Assembly (NCBI RefSeq): GCF_003949795.1
Contig: NZ_RPRY01000032.1
Span: 1-38,977 of the forward strand
Reading direction: 5' to 3'
From: Streptomyces sp. WAC06614
GTDB taxonomy: Bacteria > Actinomycetota > Actinomycetes > Streptomycetales > Streptomycetaceae
DNA length: 38,977 nucleotides
The notes below the pieces were generated by a model. The model worked only from the letters and a program-made list of their open reading frames with translations. It was not told the DNA's origin and searched no databases. The translations under genes and the position numbers were made by a program. Of the stretch, positions 33,700 through 38,977 are shown piece after piece (the stretch's first letter is position 1; the number at the start of each line of letters is the position of its first letter).

Positions 33700-33963
33700 A
33701 TGCGTCCGTCGGCCCGTGTCCCCAGCGCCCTCGCCGCCCTCGTCCTCGCCGCGGGCGGCGTTCTCGCAGCCGCCCCGCAGGCCTCCGCCGGCGTCCAGGA
33801 CTGCCAGCAGTACCTCGCGGCGCACGCCCAGAAGGTCCCCTCCGGCGCCGCCGAGGCCTGCTACGAGGGCTCGATCGGCAACCAGACGAGCTGCACATCC
33901 ACCCTCGAAGGCTCCGGCCTCCCCGCCACCACGGCCACCGCCGCCTGCCGAGCCTCCCGCTGA
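33700..33963 (+). CDS. Small secreted cysteine-containing protein
   Basis: 87 residues from ATG 33700 behind a GAGAGAGG ribosome site. A signal peptide (RVPSALAALVLAAGGVLAAA, cleavage after PQASA) leaves a mature part of about 58 residues with four cysteines, probably two disulfides (QDCQQYL, EACYEGS, TSCTSTL, AACRAS). The layout is typical of small actinomycete secreted proteins of unknown role. No enzymatic motif is visible, and nothing in the neighbourhood explains it. Confidence 0.78.
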   Translation: MRPSARVPSALAALVLAAGGVLAAAPQASAGVQDCQQYLAAHAQKVPSGAAEACYEGSIGNQTSCTSTLEGSGLPATTATAACRASR

Positions 33964-34052
33964 GGGACGGGGCCCAGGAGCCCCAGCCCCCTTTGTCGGC
34001 CCCCCTCGCTAGGGTGAGGGCGAGGAACGTCCGGATCGGCTGGGGGGCAGGG

Positions 34053-34466
34053 ATGACGTTCGACGCGGAGTGGGCGCACATACGGGCCGAGCAGGCGAGC
34101 GTACGCCTGAACCAGCTCGACGGCGGGGGCGGCGGCGGTGCGGACCAGCCCGACCTGAAGAGTTCCCCCGAGGCCAAGAAGGCGGCCGCCGATGCCCTCC
34201 AGCAGGTGCTGGAGCCGGACACCAGGACCGCCGGGGACCATGCCGACACCGCCACCACGGCTGCGCGGACGGCCTTCAGCGGCTGGCAGACCGCCTCGGC
34301 CCTGCAGACCGTCGAGGAGACCTGGGCGGGGCAGGTGAAGATGCTGCTGGGACGCCTGGCCGGTGAGCAGACCGCTCTGCGGGGCAGCGGCCTCTCGTTC
34401 GGGGCGCAGGAGCTCAGGACACGCGACGCGTACCGGGCCCTCATCGGTGAGCAGGGCCGGCACTGA
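34053..34466 (+). CDS. Small helical protein, possible secretion partner
   Basis: 137 residues from ATG 34053, GGCAGGG ribosome site. Apart from a glycine-rich loop near residue 25 it is predicted to be alpha-helical (MTFDAEWAHIRAEQASVRLN, then TAARTAFSGWQTASALQTVE, GQVKMLLGRLAGEQTALRG). FSGWQT recalls the W-containing turn of WXG100-type proteins but is not a clear WxG. Its stop shares one base with the next gene's ATG (TGATG), so the two are coupled. Such small helical proteins precede type VII secreted effectors in other bacteria; that reading is by analogy only. Confidence 0.7.
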   Translation: MTFDAEWAHIRAEQASVRLNQLDGGGGGGADQPDLKSSPEAKKAAADALQQVLEPDTRTAGDHADTATTAARTAFSGWQTASALQTVEETWAGQVKMLLGRLAGEQTALRGSGLSFGAQELRTRDAYRALIGEQGRH

Positions 34467-35896
34467 TGGCGCTGAACCACCACGAGGTCATGACGACCGA
34501 TTTCTCGACTCTCGGTACCGCCGCCGCGGCCTGGGACGCGATGGCCGCCGCGTTCGAGACGCTGGGGACCACCTACGAGAAGAAGGTGCAGTCCACCACG
34601 ACGAGCGGCGCATGGCTGGGCCGGGCACAGCAGGTGGCCGCCCCCCATTTCGCCGTCACGCGCAACGAGTACCAGGGCGCCCAGATCCAGGCACGGGCCG
34701 TCGCGGCCCTGCTGCGCGAAGCCGAGACGCTGTTCACCGAGCTGCGCGGCAAGGTGGAGGAGGCGGTGGCGGAGGCGGTCGCCGCCGGGATGAAGGTCAG
34801 CGACGCAGGGATCGCCTCGTTCGACTTCTCCCGGGCCGACCGGGCGACGGCGAGTGCGGCCCGCCATGATCCTGACCTGCCCGAAGTGGAACGGTCCTGG
34901 ACCCGGCGGCTCCAGCAGACCGTGGACGCCTTCGAGGAGGCCGACCGCGGGGTCAAGCTCGCCCTGGTGGACGCCGTCACCGACGCGAACTTCCGCGACG
35001 GCACCTTCGGCGGGTTCAACGGCAGCAAGCCGTACCCGTCGCTGAAGGAAGCGGTCAAGGCCGAGAACATGCCCAAGGACCCGGCCGCCGTCGGCGCGTG
35101 GTGGCGCAGCCTGGACCCGGTCACTCGGGGGATCCTGCTGGAGGAACGCCGCGAGGAGCTGCTGAAGGCGGGCATCCTCAGCCCCGCCTACGAGTGGGAG
35201 CAGGCCGACCCGGGGGCCGGACCCTTCGGCGTGGAGGAGCCGACGGCCCACGACGCCTACCTGCTGGCCATGGCCGAGTCCCTGATGGCCGGTGGCGACT
35301 TCGTCGGGCACACCGCTGCGTCGCGGAACCTCGCCCACTTCCTGGGGGGAACGGGCAAGCCGCTCACGCTGGACGTCGACCAGGCGCTCAGCGACGACGG
35401 CGCGCTGCGTGACGCTGTTGCGCAGGACATCGCCGAGCATCAGCAGCGGTGGAAGCGGGAGGCCCTCGAAGCCTTCGAGAAGTCGGGCGGAGCCGCTGTG
35501 TCCATCCCGGTGGAGGCCAGGGGGAGCGGCACGTTCCAGGACCGCAACTGGTTCCTGGCCGTCGGTAGTCACCAGCGTGTCGTCTCCGGCAACGTCTCGG
35601 TCGCACCGGACGCGCAAGGACAGCCGCGGATCACCATGGAGTACCAGGTCAACATCTATGACCGCTACAACTGGGACGCCGGTAAGGCGACGCCCATCGG
35701 GCCGACCACGATCACGGACGCCGACATGGCGCGGCTCCACACCGTGGGTCTCGCCCAGGAGTTCGACATGCGGGGTACCAGCTCGCTCAGACAGCACGAT
35801 CTCGGGGACGCCGGCAAGCCCTCGGTGCCGCCGGGGGAGCCCGGCCGGGACGGCACCCGGCAGGACCCGTCCCGTGGCCAGGAGGAGAACCGATGA
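34466..35896 (+). CDS. Putative secreted effector-like protein with helical N-terminus
   Basis: 476 residues from ATG 34466. The first 175 residues are a helical bundle (DFSTLGTAAAAWDAMAAAFE, SGAWLGRAQQVAAPHFAVTR) resembling WXG100/LXG-type targeting domains, with WLG at the expected turn. A middle region (about 180-300) is also helical. The C-terminal domain (about 345-450) is beta-rich and distinctive: DRNWFLAVGSHQRVVSGNVS, ITMEYQVNIYDRYNWDAGKA and LHTVGLAQEFDMRGTSSLR. I recall this NIYDRYNWD...AQEFDM...S pattern at the ends of actinomycete proteins of toxin-like architecture, but have no named activity. No signal peptide. The gene is coupled to a helical partner upstream and a lipoprotein downstream. 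Confidence 0.72.
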   Translation: MALNHHEVMTTDFSTLGTAAAAWDAMAAAFETLGTTYEKKVQSTTTSGAWLGRAQQVAAPHFAVTRNEYQGAQIQARAVAALLREAETLFTELRGKVEEAVAEAVAAGMKVSDAGIASFDFSRADRATASAARHDPDLPEVERSWTRRLQQTVDAFEEADRGVKLALVDAVTDANFRDGTFGGFNGSKPYPSLKEAVKAENMPKDPAAVGAWWRSLDPVTRGILLEERREELLKAGILSPAYEWEQADPGAGPFGVEEPTAHDAYLLAMAESLMAGGDFVGHTAASRNLAHFLGGTGKPLTLDVDQALSDDGALRDAVAQDIAEHQQRWKREALEAFEKSGGAAVSIPVEARGSGTFQDRNWFLAVGSHQRVVSGNVSVAPDAQGQPRITMEYQVNIYDRYNWDAGKATPIGPTTITDADMARLHTVGLAQEFDMRGTSSLRQHDLGDAGKPSVPPGEPGRDGTRQDPSRGQEENR

Positions 35897-36405
35897 GGTG
35901 CGTCGCCCGCGGGTTCGGCGTCGTAGGGGCGGCCGTGCTGGTGCTGGCTGCCACTGCATGCAGCACGGCAGGCGACGGTGACCGGACCCGCGGGCCCGTG
36001 TGGGTGAAAGGCGCGGGCGCCGCGGAGGCTGCGGCCTTCATGCGGGTGCAGATCCCGGCCGGTGCCGGGGACGTCAGGGGCGCGGTGCAGGACGGCTTCC
36101 AGGACTCGGTGTACCTGCTCTCCTTCGCCGCCTCTGCCGCCGACACCGAGGCGTTCGTCAGCGACCTGCGCCCCGAGGGCGGGCTCCAGGCGGTCACGCC
36201 GGTCGACCCCACCTCGGCTGTGGGCGCCGAGCTCTGGACACACATCGGCCTGCCCGACCCCGCCACGCAGCCCGGGGTCCGCAAGGGGGCGGTGTGCCCG
36301 CCGTGCATCGGGGACGGGCGGCGGTCGAACGTCCAGGGGATCGACATCGGAGTCCAGGACCTCGGCGGCGGCCGGTCGCGCGTCTACCTGTGGGCCTTCT
36401 CCTGA
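35893..36405 (+). CDS. Lipoprotein downstream of the effector-like gene
   Basis: 170 residues from ATG 35893, overlapping the preceding stop as ATGA, with an AGGAGG ribosome site. A lipoprotein signal (GFGVVGAAVLVLAATACS, lipid on the cysteine) is followed by a domain with WVKGAGAAEAAAFMRVQIPA, a CPPC pair (GAVCPPCIGDGRR) and a C-terminal beta strand ending RVYLWAFS. The family is unknown to me. Tight coupling to an effector-like gene and placement outside the membrane fit either an immunity lipoprotein or a surface partner. This is inference from arrangement. Confidence 0.72.
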   Translation: MRCVARGFGVVGAAVLVLAATACSTAGDGDRTRGPVWVKGAGAAEAAAFMRVQIPAGAGDVRGAVQDGFQDSVYLLSFAASAADTEAFVSDLRPEGGLQAVTPVDPTSAVGAELWTHIGLPDPATQPGVRKGAVCPPCIGDGRRSNVQGIDIGVQDLGGGRSRVYLWAFS

Positions 36406-36513
36406 GCCCTGCCGGTCCGGGGCTGACGCCGGGCGTGTTCGGAGTGAACTCCGCGCCGCCGGCGCGGTGTTCGTGCTGAGGTCGGCACGGCCTCGCCAGG
36501 AGTCGTGCACGGG

Positions 36514-36561
36514 ACCTCGCCGTATCTGCTGCAGCATGCCGACACCCCGGTCGACCGGTGG
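36514..36561 (+). pseudogene. Remnant of a second DUF255 gene 5' end
   Basis: These 48 bases encode [16 protein letters not shown]. They align without gaps, at roughly 85 percent identity, with 36751-36798, the start of the intact DUF255 gene ([16 protein letters not shown]). After the Trp, similarity ends and the frame becomes meaningless. It lies within the 324-base gap 36406-36729, where I see nothing else of note. Confidence 0.75.
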
Positions 36562-36729
36562 TTGCCACTGGTGCCGCGGCCCTGGGCGCGATCAGGCCGC
36601 GAAGAGCGTGAGGCAGGTGCTACCGGTCGCACGGGGAAGCGGCGCGGCTTCTTCGTGGAATTCGGCCGAGTGGGGCGGGCTCGTCAGTGGTTCGCCGGTC
36701 GTGGCGGGCGCTGTGAGAGGCTGGGGCGC

Positions 36730-38811
36730 ATGAACCGGTTGGCTGGTGTGACCTCGCCTTATCTGCTTCAGCACGCGGACAATCCGGTCGACTGGTGGCC
36801 GTGGGGACCCGAGGCGTTCGAGGAAGCGAAACGGCGCAATGTACCCGTTCTGCTGTCGGTCGGTTACTCCGCGTGCCACTGGTGCCACGTCATGGCGCAC
36901 GAGTCGTTCGAGGATGACGCGGTCGGGGCCTATCTGAACGAGCACTTCGTCAGTGTCAAGGTCGACCGGGAGGAGCGGCCCGACGTCGATGCCGTGTACA
37001 TGGAGGCCGTGCAGGCCGCCACCGGGCAGGGGGGATGGCCGATGACGGTGTTCCTCACGCCCGATGCCGAGCCGTTCTACTTCGGCACCTACTTCCCGCC
37101 CGAGCCGCGCCACGGCATGCCCTCCTTCCGGCAGGTCCTCGAAGGGGTCACCGCCGCCTGGACCGGGCGTCCGGACGAGGTGGCCGACGTGGCGAAGCGG
37201 ATCGTGCGGGACCTGGCCGGGCGGCAGCTCGACTACGGCAAGGCGGGCCGACCCGGCGAGGAGGACATGGGGGCCGCGCTGCTCGGGCTCACCCGGGACT
37301 ACGACGCCCGCCACGGCGGCTTCGGCGGGGCGCCCAAGTTCCCGCCGTCCATGGTGATCGAGTTCCTGCTGCGCCACCACGCCCGGACCGGGTCGCAGGG
37401 CGCGCTGGAGATGGCCGCCGACACCTGCGAGGCGATGGCCCGCGGCGGGATCTACGACCAGCTCGGCGGCGGCTTCGCCCGGTATTCCGTGGACCGGGAG
37501 TGGGTGGTGCCGCACTTCGAGAAGATGCTCTACGACAACGCCCTGCTGTGCCGGGCCTACGCCCACCTGTGGCGGATCACCGGCTCCGACCTGGCCCGGC
37601 GGGTGGCGCTGGAGACCGCCGACTTCATGGTCCGCGAGCTGCGCACGGCCGAGGGCGGCTTCGCCTCCGCCCTCGACGCCGACAGCGAGGACCCGGCGAC
37701 CGGCCGGCACGTCGAGGGCGCCTACTACGCCTGGACCCCCGCCCAGCTCCGCGAGGTCCTCGGCGAGGCGGACGGGGAGCTGGCGGCGGCCTACTTCGGC
37801 GTGACCGAGGAGGGGACCTTCGAGCACGGCGCCTCCGTGCTCCAGCTCCCCCAGGACGGGCCGGTGGTGGACGCCGGGCGGATCGCCGCGATCCGGGCCC
37901 GGCTGTTCGCGGCCCGCGCCGCCCGGCCCGCGCCGGGCCGCGACGACAAGGTGGTCGCGGCATGGAACGGCCTGGCCGTCGCCGCGCTCGCCGAGTGCGG
38001 GGCGTACTTCGACCGGCCGGACCTCGTCGAGCGCGCCACCGAGGCCGCCGACCTGCTGGTACGGGTGCACCTCGACGCCTCCGCCGGCCGCGCCCGGCTC
38101 GCCCGGACCAGCAAGGACGGCACGGTCGGCGCCAACGCCGGCGTGCTGGAGGACTACGGTGACGTGGCCGAGGGCTTCCTCGCGCTGGCCTCGGTCACCG
38201 GGGAGGGCGTCTGGTTGGAGTTCGCGGGCCTGCTCACCGACCTGGTGCTGGACCGGTTCACCGCCGAGGACGGCTCCCTCTACGACACCGCGCACGACGC
38301 CGAGCAGCTGATCCGCCGCCCCCAGGACCCGACGGACAACGCCGCGCCCTCGGGGTGGACGGCGGCGGCCGGCGCGCTGCTGTCGTACGCCGCGCACACC
38401 GGCTCGCAGGCGCACCGCACGGCGGCCGAGCGGGCGCTCGGGGTGGTGCACGCCCTCGGTCCGCGCGCCCCGCGCTTCATCGGGCACGGGCTCGCGGTCG
38501 CCGAGGCGCTGATCGACGGTCCGCGCGAGGTGGCGGTCGTCGGGCACCCGGAGGATCCGGCGACGGCCGCGCTGCACCGGACGGCGTTGCTGGGGACGGC
38601 TCCTGGGGCCGTGGTGGCGGTCGGACCGGCGCCTTCCCCGGCCGGAGCAGCCGGTTCCGGCGGGTCCGCGGCGGTCGAGTTCCCCCTCCTGGCCGAGCGC
38701 ACACTCGTCCACGACCGCCCGACGGCGTATGTCTGTCGACATTTCGTCTGCGCGCGGCCTACGACGGACCCGGTCGAGTTGGCGGGGCAGTTGGGTACGG
38801 TTCGCCCCTGA
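36730..38811 (+). CDS. DUF255 (YyaL-type) thioredoxin-fold protein
   Basis: 693 residues from ATG 36730 ([20 protein letters not shown]). The in-frame extension to 36505 runs through a duplicated remnant and is rejected. The N-terminal thioredoxin-like domain (about 1-165) has the CxxC motif in [18 protein letters not shown] and the conserved [10 protein letters not shown] and [15 protein letters not shown] six-hairpin alpha/alpha toroid follows (about 180-600; [44 protein letters not shown]). The length and domain order match the spermatogenesis-associated/YyaL family, in which related toroids act on sugars. The bacterial function is not established to my knowledge. The C-terminal 80 residues contain a low-complexity stretch of Ala, Gly and Ser. 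Confidence 0.92.
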   Translation: MNRLAGVTSPYLLQHADNPVDWWPWGPEAFEEAKRRNVPVLLSVGYSACHWCHVMAHESFEDDAVGAYLNEHFVSVKVDREERPDVDAVYMEAVQAATGQGGWPMTVFLTPDAEPFYFGTYFPPEPRHGMPSFRQVLEGVTAAWTGRPDEVADVAKRIVRDLAGRQLDYGKAGRPGEEDMGAALLGLTRDYDARHGGFGGAPKFPPSMVIEFLLRHHARTGSQGALEMAADTCEAMARGGIYDQLGGGFARYSVDREWVVPHFEKMLYDNALLCRAYAHLWRITGSDLARRVALETADFMVRELRTAEGGFASALDADSEDPATGRHVEGAYYAWTPAQLREVLGEADGELAAAYFGVTEEGTFEHGASVLQLPQDGPVVDAGRIAAIRARLFAARAARPAPGRDDKVVAAWNGLAVAALAECGAYFDRPDLVERATEAADLLVRVHLDASAGRARLARTSKDGTVGANAGVLEDYGDVAEGFLALASVTGEGVWLEFAGLLTDLVLDRFTAEDGSLYDTAHDAEQLIRRPQDPTDNAAPSGWTAAAGALLSYAAHTGSQAHRTAAERALGVVHALGPRAPRFIGHGLAVAEALIDGPREVAVVGHPEDPATAALHRTALLGTAPGAVVAVGPAPSPAGAAGSGGSAAVEFPLLAERTLVHDRPTAYVCRHFVCARPTTDPVELAGQLGTVRP

Positions 38812-38977
38812 ACGCCCCGGAGTAGCGTCAATTCCACTTGTTCGTGGAGAACTTGGAAACAAGCTTTTCACCTGACAGGCGACCAGGTTTTGTCCGCCCT
38901 GCCTAATCTCTAGTCGCTGGGAGTACCCGCGACGAGACGCTGCGCACCGGGGGGTGCCGGCGAGGGGGGAATGCGGG
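38812..38977. other. Intergenic tail of the window, upstream region of the next gene
   Basis: 166 bases without a gene. It contains a small inverted repeat TCCAC-N6-GTGGA (about 38833-38848) and TAATCT at about 38903, a possible -10 for a gene starting beyond the window. The AT content is higher than in neighbouring DNA, which suits a promoter region. The end of the window (GAGGGGGGAATGCGGG) could be the ribosome site and start of the next gene. Confidence 0.4.

Noticed and set aside
36505..36729. N-terminal extension of the DUF255 protein
   Set aside because: It would include a degenerate second copy of the protein's own start and a meaningless Arg/Gly-rich stretch; ATG 36730 gives the family's normal start.

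Overview
The window is high-GC actinobacterial DNA, almost certainly from a Streptomyces chromosome. The evidence is the codon bias, frequent GTG and TTG starts, genes without leaders, and mycothiol and acyl-CoA carboxylase genes in an order I recall from the S. coelicolor SCO4921-SCO4976 region (from memory, not searched). Most of the window is conserved core chromosome. Two stretches stand out as accessory: a large ATPase-glycosyltransferase fusion gene (13777-17499) and an integrated element of about 3.7 kb (17733-21411).

Region 1 (1-7532) covers acyl-CoA metabolism and signalling. It holds the biotin carboxylase alpha subunit (partial), a membrane protein, maf, a 45-residue membrane protein (probably MmpB), accE and pccB. 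Divergent from pccB is the biotin-protein ligase birA, which would biotinylate the carboxylase, followed by an adenylate cyclase and an enoyl-CoA hydratase. Region 2 (7533-13793) holds a GAF-GGDEF diguanylate cyclase, hutH carrying a short palindromic repeat inside its coding sequence, a small sortase substrate, a small acidic protein, a lipoprotein L,D-transpeptidase and a double-GNAT protein. Several of these genes look leaderless.

Region 3 (13777-21977) is the accessory zone. A 1240-residue protein joins a STAND-like P-loop NTPase, a helical repeat region and a GT4 glycosyltransferase, an architecture typical of conflict or sensor proteins. Next to it a serine-integrase element has inserted into msrA. 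The displaced native 3' end of msrA remains at the left junction, next to its own terminator. The element supplies a replacement 3' end at the right junction, so msrA is an intact chimera. A DUF3885-like cargo gene is fused to it by a GTGA stop/start overlap. The element also carries a truncated zinc-finger resolvase and two small proteins of unknown role, but no visible replication or transfer genes.

Region 4 (21978-31193) continues the host chromosome: an M48-type peptidase, a tetratricopeptide-like protein, metB, a strongly folded intergenic element, a small sigma-like factor with a membrane partner, a MarR regulator, threonine ammonia-lyase and a two-gene ABC exporter. Region 5 (31194-38977) holds greA, a DUF4307 protein, mca behind a probable SigR promoter, small membrane and secreted proteins, a three-gene operon resembling a secreted effector with a lipoprotein partner, and a DUF255 (YyaL-type) protein preceded by a remnant of a second copy of its own 5' end. 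I saw no tRNA, rRNA or CRISPR array.
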